Of a DNA stretch of 64,000 nucleotides, positions 34,006-44,004 are shown piece by piece. The stretch is from GCA-2733415 sp964276095. Its GTDB lineage: Bacteria > Bacteroidota > Bacteroidia > Flavobacteriales > Flavobacteriaceae. The notes under the pieces are model-generated. The model saw nothing but the letters and a program-made list of their open reading frames with translations. It made no database searches and was not told the DNA's origin. Numbering within the stretch: the first letter of the stretch is position 1; each line of letters starts with the position of its first letter. The stretch covers positions 1,178,001 to 1,242,000 of the forward strand of contig CAXYDR010000001.1 in NCBI GenBank assembly GCA_964276095.1, read 5' to 3'. The position numbers were made by a program, and so were the translations under genes.

Positions 34006-34665
34006 ATGAACAAATTCGAAACAAAACACCTACCTTATTTCCCGATATTCGGTTTGGGTTTATATATAATAGTATACACATTTGCTGTATCTGCATATCC
34101 TGGTGGATCAATTAATTACCCAGACGCCAATGGGTATAGTTTTTTTCATAATTTATTATGTGATGCTATGGATCCTATCACACAAAGTGGAAATATTAAT
34201 GGTGCTCGATTTATGGCGATTATTTCACATTTTATTCTGAGTTTGACCATGATTTCTTTCTTTTACATCCTACCAAAAATATTCCCTGTAAAAAATAGAA
34301 ACACAAAATTGATTGCGTATTTCGGAGTAGCGACCATGACTATATTTATTTTCATGTATACTGAATATCATGATTTAATCGTAACAATCACTGGGGTTCT
34401 TGGTACAATTGCATTAATTCCGCTCTTCATAGAACTTAAATATTTTAATAACAAAGGCTTAAAAAAACTTGTGTATCTCTGTTATGCTTTGAGTGTAATC
34501 GTCTTTTTTATTTTTGAGACTAAAATTGGACTCTACTATCTTCCATTTCTACAGAAAATCACTTTTGGAGTAGATTCTTGTTGGGTCATATGGACATGCC
34601 TTATTGTAATCAATAAAAATAAAACATCCTTAAAACTAAACCCCCAAAGTATAACTGATTACTAA
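34006..34665 (+). CDS. Multi-span membrane protein (DUF998-like)
   Basis: 219 aa from the ATG at 34006 (MNKFETKHLPYF). The upstream in-frame ATG at 33955 would place the start directly after the 15-bp repeat and is less likely. About six or seven hydrophobic segments, with a conserved-looking YPGGSINYPDANGYSFFHN loop and GARFMAIISH, reminiscent of DUF998-type membrane proteins. Inner membrane; function unknown. It follows the Imm53 cassette by 87 bp but need not be functionally linked. Confidence 0.6.
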   Translation: MNKFETKHLPYFPIFGLGLYIIVYTFAVSAYPGGSINYPDANGYSFFHNLLCDAMDPITQSGNINGARFMAIISHFILSLTMISFFYILPKIFPVKNRNTKLIAYFGVATMTIFIFMYTEYHDLIVTITGVLGTIALIPLFIELKYFNNKGLKKLVYLCYALSVIVFFIFETKIGLYYLPFLQKITFGVDSCWVIWTCLIVINKNKTSLKLNPQSITDY

Positions 34666-34768
34666 AACTAGTTTAAGATTATGGTTACTGATAGAACTCG
34701 TTTTACTCATCTTTCCAGAAATCTTATCTTTTAGCTTATCCTAATTCCCATCAAAAATTAGGTACAAC

Positions 34769-37700
34769 TCAGCTCATTACTTCTCCACCGTTCTTACCAC
34801 TTCCGGGGCCAAGTGTAATTACTTGATTGGCGGATTCAATTAGCGTGTTATTGTGTTCAATAAAAAGGACTGTGTCTCCTCCAGTTACTATCGATTGGAA
34901 AACGTTAATCAATTTTAGAATATCAAAATAATGAAGTCCAGTACTTGGTTCGTCGAAAAGATATAATGTAGTTCCTTTTCGTTGCTGTAGCATTGAGCTT
35001 GCCAACTTTAATCGTTGGGCTTCTCCTCCAGATAACGTATTCCCCGGTTGCCCTAATAATAAATGTCCAACACCTACTTGCTTCAAAATATTTAAGTTTT
35101 CTACAATAGCTCCTGCATCGAAAAACTCAATAGCCTCTTGTACTGTCATGCGCAATACGTCACCAATTGAGCGTTCATTAAGTTTACAAGTCAGAACAGT
35201 ATCATTGTAACGCATTCCTTTACAAGAGTCACAAGTAAGCCAGATATCACTCATGAAATCCATACTTGTTTTTAGTTTTCCATGCCCTCCACAAGTTGGA
35301 CATTTTCCATTCTTGCTTTGATAAGAAAAATCAGCTTTTTTGAGTCCCGTTATTTTGGCATCTTCTGTTTTTGAAAAAAGTGTTTTTATCTGCTCAATAA
35401 TTCCAGTATAGGATGCAGGAGTACTCAATCTGTTTTGCTTTAATATCTCCTGATCTATCAGCAATACTTCTTCGAATTGATCCACCCCGTGTATTGTATC
35501 ACAATTTACTGGTCGGTTTTTTAACCAAGAACTATACAACACCTCTTTAATTAAACTAGATTTACCACTACCAGAAACTCCAGTGACTCCAATAACTTGT
35601 CCTGCATAAAAAGTGACATCAACTTCTTTCAGGTTATTGGCAAATGCTCCTTTTACTCCAAAAACCTTCCCTTTTTTAAGTTGTTTCTTAATTGGCTTGA
35701 CTTGCTTTCTATGTAACAATTGGTAGGTGACTGAATCTTTTGCTCTAGCGATACCAGTAATTTTTCCTTGATAAATAACCTCACCACCTAAGTCTCCAGC
35801 ACCAGGACCCATTTCAATAATATAATCAGCAGTTCGGACAAATGCAGGGTCGTGTTCTACTACGACAACAGTATTTCCATTAGCTACTATTCTTTTTAAC
35901 GCTTGAGATAAAACGGCTACTTGTCCTTTATCTAAACCTATAGTAGGTTCATCCAAAACATAAGTAACACCAAATAGGTGCGTAGATAATTGTCCAGCAA
36001 GTGTAACTCGTTGGCGTTCTCCACCAGAAAGTGAACTCACGGCTCTATTCAAGTTTAAATACCCTAATCCAAGATCAGTAATGGTCTTTAAGGCTGTTGT
36101 AACTGATGGTAAAACTACCTTACTGATAGCCAATACAACAGCATCTACTTTAGTGTCTAGATTTTCAATCAATTCCAAGCAGGATACTATACTCAACTCC
36201 GAAAGCTCATGAATAGTTTTTCCAAGAAATGTAGTATTCAACAGTTCTGGTTTCAATCTACTTCCGTGACATGTTGGACACTCAATATCATGCAATAATA
36301 CTGATAGGTCTGCGGTGTTTTTATTATGCAATTTCCGCTGATATTCATCATCGATATAGTTACAGAATCCAAGCCATTTAGCCGTTAATTCCTGAGTGCC
36401 AGTTTTTGATTTGGTAGTATAATTCCAAGTAACATCCCAAATTGCATCTCCAGTTCCATAAAGAATACTATTCTTTACTTCAGCTTCTAGTCGCTCCCAA
36501 GGTTGTTCTAGATTCCAATTATTTTGCGTCGCCACTTCCTTCAGTGTTGCTATAAATTGACCGTTAACATCGGCATAATATCCTATCGCTTTATTCACAG
36601 CAATAGTGCCTTCAAAAATTGACTTAGCAGGTGAGACGATTATAGCATCAGGATCACATTTAAGTTTTAAACCGAGTCCTTCACATTCCGGACAAGCCCC
36701 AAGATGATGGTTGAATGAAAAATGTTGCGCCGTATAAATTTCTCCTTCATGTTGCGCGATTCTTGAATACAACAATCTAAATGCATCATATACTCCGGAC
36801 AAAGTTCCAACTGTAGATCGTTTGGATGGAGCGCCTCCTTTTCTGTTAATTCCTATTGCTGGCCCTAAACCTGAAAAAGAAGCTATTTCAGCCTCACTGT
36901 TTTGTTGTAAAAAACTTCTGTTATAAGTAGATAACGATTCCGTAAAACGAGCATTCGATTCTGCAAATAAAGTATCATATACCAAAGATGATTTTCCACT
37001 TCCAGAAACTCCAGTAACTACTGTTAATTGATTTTTAGGAATACGAACATCAATGTTTTTTAACCCATGAGTGGTTATACCATTCAATACAATTTCATTA
37101 GCAGCAGCGTCTGCTGTGACTATTTTCACTTCTTTTTTAGTAGTTGTTGATTGCTCTTTAGGTTTTCCTTGATAAACAATAGTACCTCCAGCTGCACCAC
37201 TTTTAGGACCAAGTTCTATATGCCAATCGCTCCAACCAATAATTGCTTCATTTTGTTCAATACAAACAATAGTATTTCCTTTCTGTTGAATGCGGTCAAA
37301 TAATTTGAGTAACGAATTAATATCATCGTGATGTAATCCAATACTTGGTTCAATGATTACATACAAAGTATCGCCTGTATCTTTTTTCTGTAGCTGATTA
37401 GCAATTTTAATACGTTGTGCTTCTCCACCCGACAGTGTTGTTGACGATTGCCCAAGTGTTAAATATCCAAGCCCAATTTCTTGTAATATATTAAGTCCAT
37501 TCAGTACCTTTTTCTGATCTTCAAAAAAGATAATGGCTTCATTTATTGATAATTTATAAACTTCAGCAATGGATAAGCCTTTGTATTTTACTTGAAGAGT
37601 TGCTGCGTTAAATCGGTCACCGTTACAAGTACCGCATAGCAAATCGACATTTCCCAAAAAGTGCATTCCAATTTGCGTTTTTCCTGCACCTTGACAAGTT

Positions 37701-39532
37701 TCGCATCTTCCGCCTTTGTTATTAAATGAAAAACGAGATTTTGTAAATCCTAGCGTTTTTGATTCAGGCAGACTCGCATAGATATCACGAATATAATCTG
37801 ACAATCCTAAATAGGTTGCTGGATTACTACGTGGTGTTTTTCCTATGGGTGAATGATCTATAAAAATCAGTTTATTAATGGAATCTAGGTTTTTATGGCT
37901 TTTCAATTTTGCAGGTTCTCCAGTTTCAATTCCTAACTGTTGTTGTACTACTTTGAGCAAAGTACCTTTCACTAAACTCGATTTCCCTACACCAGATCTT
38001 CCACTTACCACATTGAGCTTTCCCAATTGAAATTGAACATCAATGTGTTGCAAATTTCTTTCAGAACAACCAATTAATTGAATCGAACCACTTTCTTTTT
38101 TAGTGGTTAAATTCGGTTTGGCTGCGCCAATAATTGCTCTGAATGTCGGACTAGTGTCTTTTAATCCATCTTGTTTAGAAAAATCTGAAAATGCACCATT
38201 AAAAATAACTTCACCACCATTGATTCCTGCTTTTGGGCCAATCTCAATAATATGATCCGCACTAGTAATGGTATCCAAATCGTGCTCCACGACAATAACC
38301 GTGTTTCCTTTTTTAACGAGTTGTTTAAAATGATAAATCAATCGTTCGTTCTCTTCTCGATGCAATCCTATGGAAGGTTCATCAAAAACATACAACACAT
38401 CACTCAACGGAACTAAAATTTGATTAGCCACACGAATACGTTGTATTTCACTAGCACGAAGCGATTTTGACGGACGTTCCAAGGTCAAATGACCCAATCC
38501 TAAATCTTCCAATAAATCTACTTGTGCTTCAATTTTAGTTATAATCTCTTTTGCTACAGTTCCCCAAGTATTGGACTGAATCCACGCTTTCAATTCGTTC
38601 AGTTCCAAAGCCACTATTTCGGCTATTGATTTCCCATGAACTGAAACGCTCAACGCATCACTATTTAAACGAGTTCCATTACACGCTGTACACGTTACTG
38701 CATGCACATACTTCAAAATATTAGCGTTCCGATCTCTTCTTAGAATATCCGACATAATCGGAATCATTCCTTTGTAATATCCTTCTTCCCTTGGTTTGGC
38801 TTTAATCCCTGTCCATTTTAAACGTGACTCCAAACTATGCTTCCCAAAAGGTACTTTTATTAACTCGCTTCCATGTAAAATTACTTCACGCTGTAGAGCC
38901 GTTAATTCATTCCATGGAATATCAACACTAAACCCTTCGGCTTCGCATACTTGATTTAGCACATCAATAGTTACTTGGGAGTACATAATATACCCATTAG
39001 GTAATGTTGGCGACAATGCACCTTCTCTAATTGATTTTTCTGGACTGCTGATTAAACAGTTCAAATCTATTTCTTCTTGTTTCCCAATACCATTGCAATG
39101 GGTACATTTTCCAACCGCTGAGTTAAACGAAAACAGCGCACGAGAAAGCGCAATATTCTTATCAGATGTTCCTGTTCTTGCAAATAACAAGCGTAACAAA
39201 TCGTAAATATCAGACATGGTACCAACGGTAGAACGCGCATGCATCCCAGTTGTTCGTTGTCCGATTGCAATAACTGGTGAAAGCCCTTCAATTTCATCAA
39301 CATCAGGGCGGTTTAATTTCCCCATAAACTGACGCGCAAAAGAAGGTAATGTTTCAAAATACCTGCGTTGTCCTTCTTTGGCTATGATGTCAAAAACCAA
39401 ACTCGATTTTCCAGATCCTGATATTCCTGTCACTACAATAAATTTATTGTGCGGAATACGCAACGAAATGTTCTTCAAGTTGTTTGTTCTTGCTCCTTGA
39501 ATAACTATTTCTGGATGTGTTTTTGAATTCAT
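34769..39532 (-). CDS. Double-length UvrA-like protein with four ABC ATPase domains
   Basis: 1587 aa, against about 940 for classical UvrA: two UvrA-like halves (about 1-800 and 810-1587) fused head to tail. Walker A motifs lie at about 36 (GISGSGKSS), 511 (GRSGVGKSS), 841 and 1318. Eight zinc CxxC pairs survive (CTHC, CTAC, CETC, CGTC, CPEC, CPTC, CPTC, CDSC). Signature loops are LRASE (358, degenerate) and LSGGE (700, 1168, 1500); Walker B is normal (DEP) in domains 1, 3 and 4 but IIEP at 724 in domain 2. The N-terminal half therefore looks partly inactive. A UvrB-binding domain is not evident. Likely a UvrA2-type DNA-damage or resistance factor; role unknown. Confidence 0.85.
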   Translation of the reverse strand: MNSKTHPEIVIQGARTNNLKNISLRIPHNKFIVVTGISGSGKSSLVFDIIAKEGQRRYFETLPSFARQFMGKLNRPDVDEIEGLSPVIAIGQRTTGMHARSTVGTMSDIYDLLRLLFARTGTSDKNIALSRALFSFNSAVGKCTHCNGIGKQEEIDLNCLISSPEKSIREGALSPTLPNGYIMYSQVTIDVLNQVCEAEGFSVDIPWNELTALQREVILHGSELIKVPFGKHSLESRLKWTGIKAKPREEGYYKGMIPIMSDILRRDRNANILKYVHAVTCTACNGTRLNSDALSVSVHGKSIAEIVALELNELKAWIQSNTWGTVAKEIITKIEAQVDLLEDLGLGHLTLERPSKSLRASEIQRIRVANQILVPLSDVLYVFDEPSIGLHREENERLIYHFKQLVKKGNTVIVVEHDLDTITSADHIIEIGPKAGINGGEVIFNGAFSDFSKQDGLKDTSPTFRAIIGAAKPNLTTKKESGSIQLIGCSERNLQHIDVQFQLGKLNVVSGRSGVGKSSLVKGTLLKVVQQQLGIETGEPAKLKSHKNLDSINKLIFIDHSPIGKTPRSNPATYLGLSDYIRDIYASLPESKTLGFTKSRFSFNNKGGRCETCQGAGKTQIGMHFLGNVDLLCGTCNGDRFNAATLQVKYKGLSIAEVYKLSINEAIIFFEDQKKVLNGLNILQEIGLGYLTLGQSSTTLSGGEAQRIKIANQLQKKDTGDTLYVIIEPSIGLHHDDINSLLKLFDRIQQKGNTIVCIEQNEAIIGWSDWHIELGPKSGAAGGTIVYQGKPKEQSTTTKKEVKIVTADAAANEIVLNGITTHGLKNIDVRIPKNQLTVVTGVSGSGKSSLVYDTLFAESNARFTESLSTYNRSFLQQNSEAEIASFSGLGPAIGINRKGGAPSKRSTVGTLSGVYDAFRLLYSRIAQHEGEIYTAQHFSFNHHLGACPECEGLGLKLKCDPDAIIVSPAKSIFEGTIAVNKAIGYYADVNGQFIATLKEVATQNNWNLEQPWERLEAEVKNSILYGTGDAIWDVTWNYTTKSKTGTQELTAKWLGFCNYIDDEYQRKLHNKNTADLSVLLHDIECPTCHGSRLKPELLNTTFLGKTIHELSELSIVSCLELIENLDTKVDAVVLAISKVVLPSVTTALKTITDLGLGYLNLNRAVSSLSGGERQRVTLAGQLSTHLFGVTYVLDEPTIGLDKGQVAVLSQALKRIVANGNTVVVVEHDPAFVRTADYIIEMGPGAGDLGGEVIYQGKITGIARAKDSVTYQLLHRKQVKPIKKQLKKGKVFGVKGAFANNLKEVDVTFYAGQVIGVTGVSGSGKSSLIKEVLYSSWLKNRPVNCDTIHGVDQFEEVLLIDQEILKQNRLSTPASYTGIIEQIKTLFSKTEDAKITGLKKADFSYQSKNGKCPTCGGHGKLKTSMDFMSDIWLTCDSCKGMRYNDTVLTCKLNERSIGDVLRMTVQEAIEFFDAGAIVENLNILKQVGVGHLLLGQPGNTLSGGEAQRLKLASSMLQQRKGTTLYLFDEPSTGLHYFDILKLINVFQSIVTGGDTVLFIEHNNTLIESANQVITLGPGSGKNGGEVMS

Positions 39533-39670
39533 TTCGTAAAATTAATGAAATAAGTTTTACTAAACGCATTACAGTTTTTTCTATAGTATCAAAGTACAAA
39601 TTCGTTATCTATTTTGAAGAACTATAAAAGGAAATGAATATTATACATCACTCTTTTAAAATCACAAAAA

Positions 39671-39700
39671 AAAGGCTCTAATACTAAAATTAGAGCCTTT
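39671..39700 (-). terminator. Terminator of the clpS transcription unit
   Basis: AAAGGCTCTAAT with its complement, then a run of T on the minus strand, 18 bp after the clpS stop. The core sequence matches the terminator at 29936-29966. Confidence 0.85.
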
Positions 39701-39717
39701 AACTTAACTTATATAAG

Positions 39718-39993
39718 TTATATTATTTCTGCGCTTAATCCCGCTTCTAACAGCTTTGTACACTGTGGCTTCAAATCTTTTAAAGCTCCAGTTTTAACCG
39801 TACATTTTCCATTATAGTGTACGATTAAAGAACATTGTTCTGCTTGTAGATCGGTATGTCCACAAGTAGCCACTAAACAATCTATAACATGATCAAAACT
39901 GTTTACTTCATCGTTATATAAAACAATTTCATTGTTTTTAGTTTCTTTAGTTTTTAAGGAAACCTCTTCTAATACTTGTTCTTGTACACTCAT
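39718..39993 (-). CDS. clpS: ATP-dependent Clp protease adaptor ClpS
   Basis: 91 aa, usual length. ClpS delivers N-degron substrates to the ClpAP/ClpCP protease. The VLYNDEVNSFDHVIDCL segment contains the core Asn-Asp binding motif, and the LIVHYNGKCTVKTGAL region follows. It lies downstream of prmA (gap 114 bp) in the minus-strand run and ends at a strong terminator. Confidence 0.93.
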   Translation of the reverse strand: MSVQEQVLEEVSLKTKETKNNEIVLYNDEVNSFDHVIDCLVATCGHTDLQAEQCSLIVHYNGKCTVKTGALKDLKPQCTKLLEAGLSAEII

Positions 39994-40107
39994 ACTTTAC
40001 TAATTAATCCCACCAGTGGGTTTTATTTATTCGAATTTAGCCACGAATAAAAATATTTTTTTGGCAAAATCACAACGTAATCACCTCTATTTAAGGTACT
40101 AAATATT

Positions 40108-40947
40108 TTACAAATTTACGTATTTTACTGCAACCCAGTTGTTTCTTTCTAAATTTTCTACAAATTTTAATTGCTGCTTACCACATTCCTCTGAAATCAA
40201 AGCGATATCTTCTACATAAAAACCACTCAATAATAAAGTCCCATTTTCATTCAAACAAGAAGCGTATGTAGCGATATCTTTTAATAAAATATTTCTGTTA
40301 ATATTTGCAATAATAACATCATACTTTTTACCTGCTAACAAGCTAGCTTCTCCTTCATAAGCTTTAATCTTATGACAATTATTACGTTCAATATTTTCTA
40401 CTGTATTTAAATAACACCAGTTATCAATATCAATAGCGTCCAAAGTTTTTGCTCCGCGCATTTCAGCTAAAATTGCCAAAATACCTGTACCACATCCCAT
40501 ATCTAAAACCGACTTCCCTGCAACATCTAATTTTAGAATATGCTGAATCATCATATGAGTAGTTTCATGGTGGCCAGTACCAAAGCTCATTTTAGGTTCA
40601 ATTATAATGTCAAACTCAACATCAGTTTTTTCATGAAAAGGTGCTCTTACAGCACATTTACCGTCAACCTCAATAGCTTGAAAGTTCTTTTCCCATTCTT
40701 TATTCCAGTTTACTTGCTCTATTTCCTCAGAAGTAAACGAAATTTTAAACTCATCATTCGTTAAAATATAGATATCGTTTAAAATATTTTCATTCCATTC
40801 TGGTTTTTGGATATATGCAATTACTCCAGCTTCATTTTCAACGAAACTTTCAAATCCTGCATATCCTAATTCTGCAATTAAAATTTCTGTTCCTGGTTCT
40901 CTAGGAGAAATATCAAATGTATATCCTATATATATTGGTGCTTCCAT
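40108..40947 (-). CDS. prmA: Ribosomal protein L11 methyltransferase
   Basis: 279 aa, usual length. It methylates ribosomal protein L11 using SAM. Motifs: SAM-binding VLDMGCGTGILAI at about residue 145, the preceding FGTGHHETT, and ANINRNILL at about 215 (NPP-like position). The ATG follows the tpiA stop by one base, so the pair is co-transcribed. Confidence 0.94.
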   Translation of the reverse strand: MEAPIYIGYTFDISPREPGTEILIAELGYAGFESFVENEAGVIAYIQKPEWNENILNDIYILTNDEFKISFTSEEIEQVNWNKEWEKNFQAIEVDGKCAVRAPFHEKTDVEFDIIIEPKMSFGTGHHETTHMMIQHILKLDVAGKSVLDMGCGTGILAILAEMRGAKTLDAIDIDNWCYLNTVENIERNNCHKIKAYEGEASLLAGKKYDVIIANINRNILLKDIATYASCLNENGTLLLSGFYVEDIALISEECGKQQLKFVENLERNNWVAVKYVNL

Positions 40948-40948
40948 A

Positions 40949-41707
40949 TTATACTGCTGCTATAATTGCTAAAAAATCTTTTGCTTTTAATGCTGCTCCA
41001 CCAATCAAACCACCATCAACATCTGGGTTTGAGAAAATTTCTTTCGCATTTGCTGGCTTTACACTTCCACCATATAAAATTGATACATTATCAGCTACTT
41101 CAGTTGAATACATATCTGCAACTGTTTTCCTGATAAATGCATGCATTTCTTGTGCTTGTTCAGGTGAAGCTGTTTCTCCAGTTCCAATAGCCCAAACTGG
41201 TTCGTATGCCAATACTATTTTCTTCCATGCAGATTCTGGCAAATGAAATAAGGCATTTTTGATTTGACTTTCAACCAATTCAAAATGCTTATTTTCTTTT
41301 CTATCGTTTAATTCTTCTCCAAAACAGAAAATAATTTTCATTTTTTGTTCTAATGCACTATCTACTTTTTCTTTTAAAATTGAATCCGTTTCACCAAAAT
41401 AAGCACGACGTTCACTATGCCCCAAAATAACAGTTTTTACACCTGTACTTTTAAGCATCTCTGCAGAAATCTCACCTGTAAAAGCTCCATTTTTTGCAGC
41501 GTTCATGTTTTGAGCAGCGACTTTAATTTTTGAATCCCCAAGGACTTTTACCGCAGTGCTTAAATTTACAAACGAAGGCGCAACTATTACTTTAGTGTTT
41601 TTTAAAGAAGATTTTTTTAATCCTTTTTTTATATCTTTCAATAATGATTTAGTCTCCTTTGTATCATTATTCATTTTCCAATTTCCTGCTACAATATTCT
41701 TTCTCAT
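40949..41707 (-). CDS. tpiA: Triosephosphate isomerase
   Basis: 252 aa, full length. It interconverts dihydroxyacetone phosphate and glyceraldehyde-3-phosphate. Catalytic motifs are all present: NWKMN (Lys12 region), GHSERR (His), AYEPVWAIGTG (Glu) and the phosphate-binding YGGSVKP. The stop is one base before prmA; a TlpA-type gene lies 35 bp upstream. Confidence 0.96.
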   Translation of the reverse strand: MRKNIVAGNWKMNNDTKETKSLLKDIKKGLKKSSLKNTKVIVAPSFVNLSTAVKVLGDSKIKVAAQNMNAAKNGAFTGEISAEMLKSTGVKTVILGHSERRAYFGETDSILKEKVDSALEQKMKIIFCFGEELNDRKENKHFELVESQIKNALFHLPESAWKKIVLAYEPVWAIGTGETASPEQAQEMHAFIRKTVADMYSTEVADNVSILYGGSVKPANAKEIFSNPDVDGGLIGGAALKAKDFLAIIAAV

Positions 41708-41742
41708 GTAATTATTTTCTTTAATAAAATTTCTAAAACAGT

Positions 41743-42252
41743 TTATTTGTCTGCCTTAATCGCCTCTAAAATTTTAGAGTCATTTGCTTTTATTGCTTTA
41801 TATAACTTTATACTTCCGTCTTTTCCAACTACCATATAACGAGGAATCCAATTTAAATCAATAGATTTCCCTAAAGCTCCTTTCATTGATCCTGAAGTTA
41901 TTAAATAATGATCTCCCACTATTTCTCTTTTATCAATTGCAGTTTTCCACTTGTCTTGCTTTCTATCAACCGATAAAAACACATATTCCAAATCATCACT
42001 TTTTGTTTCTTCTTGCAAAGCTTTTACCAATGGTAATCCTTTTATACAGTCACTACACCATGATGCCCATATATCCAGTACAATTGTTTTTCCTTGATGT
42101 TTTTTTAACACATCATCCAAAGTAACATTATCTCCTTTTAAACTCATCAATTTAGCCGATAATGCTTCTTGAGGGAATGCTGTTTTTTCTTGTGCACATG
42201 CGCTAATCACTAATGTAGCTAATGCTATCAATACTATCTTAAACTTCATCAT
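41743..42252 (-). CDS. TlpA-family thioredoxin-like lipoprotein
   Basis: 169 aa. A lipoprotein signal (MMKFKIVLIALATLVISAC, Cys at about residue 20) is followed by a thioredoxin fold with the redox pair WCSDC in DIWASWCSDCIKG. It probably works in periplasmic disulfide or haem-protein reduction. It is in the same minus-strand run as the permease (12 bp gap) and tpiA. Confidence 0.85.
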   Translation of the reverse strand: MMKFKIVLIALATLVISACAQEKTAFPQEALSAKLMSLKGDNVTLDDVLKKHQGKTIVLDIWASWCSDCIKGLPLVKALQEETKSDDLEYVFLSVDRKQDKWKTAIDKREIVGDHYLITSGSMKGALGKSIDLNWIPRYMVVGKDGSIKLYKAIKANDSKILEAIKADK

Positions 42253-42264
42253 AATTTCTTTATT

Positions 42265-43341
42265 TTAATTCAATCTTATTTTAGGGTCTAACCAACCATA
42301 TATTATGTCGACAAAAATATTAATAATTACAAACATACTAGCTATTACAAGTACAGAACCCATAATTACTGGCAAATCTAAATTATTTAATGCGTCAACT
42401 ATTTCTTTTCCCAATCCGTTCCAGTTGAAAATATATTCTACAAAAACAGCTCCAGCAAGTAAAGATGCAAACCAACCAGATATAGCAGTAACAACCGGAT
42501 TCATTGCGTTTTTTATAGCGTGATTTTTTATAATTATAAATTCCGATAACCCTTTTGCCCTAGCTGTACGTATATAATCTTGATTGAATACTTCTAATAA
42601 TGAATTTCGCATTAATTGAATAACCACTGCTAAAGGACGTATTCCTAAAACTAACGCTGGTAAAATTAAGTTTTTCAATTTAAGATTAACTTCTTCACCA
42701 AAATCATCCAATTCATATAAGCTACCAGTCATTTCTAAATTGGTGTATTTGTGTAATACATAACCAAATAACCACGCGAAAACAATCGCACTAAAGAATG
42801 ATGGTACACTCATACCTAAGATACTGAATATTTGAATGAACTTATCTATCCAAGAATCTTTAAATAACGCTGAAAACACGCCTAAAACAACTCCAATTAG
42901 TAATGCGATACATATTGATGCAACGGCCAATACTGCAGTATTTGGAAGGGTTTCTGATATTATCTGACCAACAGGTTTTCCTGATTTAGCAAAAGACTCT
43001 CTTAAATATGGTTTTTTTAATACTACTGTAGTACTAGCTACAGTGAAAAGCTCTAGCGCACTGTATTTATTAGTTGATAAACTAGTATAATTATCGGTGT
43101 TTGTATTGTGAAAAGAAATAGGCGACAAATCATTTAAATAATACCCATATTGAGTAGACAATGGTTGGTCGAAGCCGAATTTCTTTTTAATAGCTGCTAT
43201 TTGTTCAGTACTTTCATTTTGTCCTAACATCATTTTAGCAGGATCACCCGGAAGCACATTAAATAGAAAGAAAATAACAGTAATCACCCCAAAAAGAGTC
43301 AACACTGAATATCCTAATTTATTTAGTAAATACTGTATCAA
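42265..43341 (-). CDS. ABC transporter permease, DppB/OppB type
   Basis: 358 aa integral membrane permease. N-terminal LGYSVLTLFGVITVIFFLF and the FNVLPGDPA motif, six membrane spans, and the conserved EAA-like loop RTARAKGLSEFIIIKNHAIKN (about residue 245). It resembles the peptide/nickel importer class. The likely start codon is TTG, immediately after the TAA stop of the upstream gene. No ATPase, DppC or binding protein is next to it; in Flavobacteriia these parts are commonly scattered. Confidence 0.88.
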   Translation of the reverse strand: MIQYLLNKLGYSVLTLFGVITVIFFLFNVLPGDPAKMMLGQNESTEQIAAIKKKFGFDQPLSTQYGYYLNDLSPISFHNTNTDNYTSLSTNKYSALELFTVASTTVVLKKPYLRESFAKSGKPVGQIISETLPNTAVLAVASICIALLIGVVLGVFSALFKDSWIDKFIQIFSILGMSVPSFFSAIVFAWLFGYVLHKYTNLEMTGSLYELDDFGEEVNLKLKNLILPALVLGIRPLAVVIQLMRNSLLEVFNQDYIRTARAKGLSEFIIIKNHAIKNAMNPVVTAISGWFASLLAGAVFVEYIFNWNGLGKEIVDALNNLDLPVIMGSVLVIASMFVIINIFVDIIYGWLDPKIRLN

Positions 43342-43977
43342 TTAGTGCTTCGTTTGTTTAGTTAAATCATCAGAAAAAGCATCGTAATTTTCAAAGTAAA
43401 TAAATCCGAAATCATCTTGAGTTTTAACTTCTGATTTAAACCCTTTACTATTCATAATATTATAGGTTGATGAAGCGTCCTTCAATAACCACCATAATTC
43501 TTTTTCTCTATTAAACTCAAATGTAATAATTCTTGTCCAACGGTTTGCCCTACCTGCCTCATGCTCTACAGCGAATGTATTGCCGGAAAAAACTATTGAT
43601 GTTAACGGGCTACCTTGTTGCGAATTACATGAATAACAATACACAATATCTTTATTTTCTAATGTTTTTTCTAAAACACCAGAATCGTTACGCCTTAAAA
43701 TAATCAGGTTCCGTTTTGACTTTACTTTGTCGCTTTTATATTTACTAACTTCGTCCAAATCTCCAACAACAAGTATTGCATCAATTAGTTTATCTCCGTT
43801 AAAATCACCCGCTTCATAAGTAATTATATACTCTCCAGGTTTTAAAAACCCTTTAATTTCTTCAACAGGGATTGTTGGTTTTTCTGCAGCTACAAAATCA
43901 TCAGACCAACGTTTTTTCTTTTTCTGAGCAAAAGAAATTGTTGTTATTAACAATAAAAGAAGTGTGATTTTTTTCAT
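43342..43977 (-). CDS. Secreted protein with FG-GAP-like motif
   Basis: 211 aa with a signal peptide (MKKITLLLLLITTISFAQ) and a stretch GDFNGDKLIDAILVVGDLDE, typical of calcium-binding FG-GAP/integrin-type repeats. A CYSC motif at about 113 may form a disulfide. No enzyme domain can be named. It directly precedes the permease gene with zero gap and follows the BT_3928 gene by 27 bp. Confidence 0.75.
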   Translation of the reverse strand: MKKITLLLLLITTISFAQKKKKRWSDDFVAAEKPTIPVEEIKGFLKPGEYIITYEAGDFNGDKLIDAILVVGDLDEVSKYKSDKVKSKRNLIILRRNDSGVLEKTLENKDIVYCYSCNSQQGSPLTSIVFSGNTFAVEHEAGRANRWTRIITFEFNREKELWWLLKDASSTYNIMNSKGFKSEVKTQDDFGFIYFENYDAFSDDLTKQTKH

Positions 43978-44004
43978 CCTGTTTGGTATTAGTGCAATCT
44001 AAAA

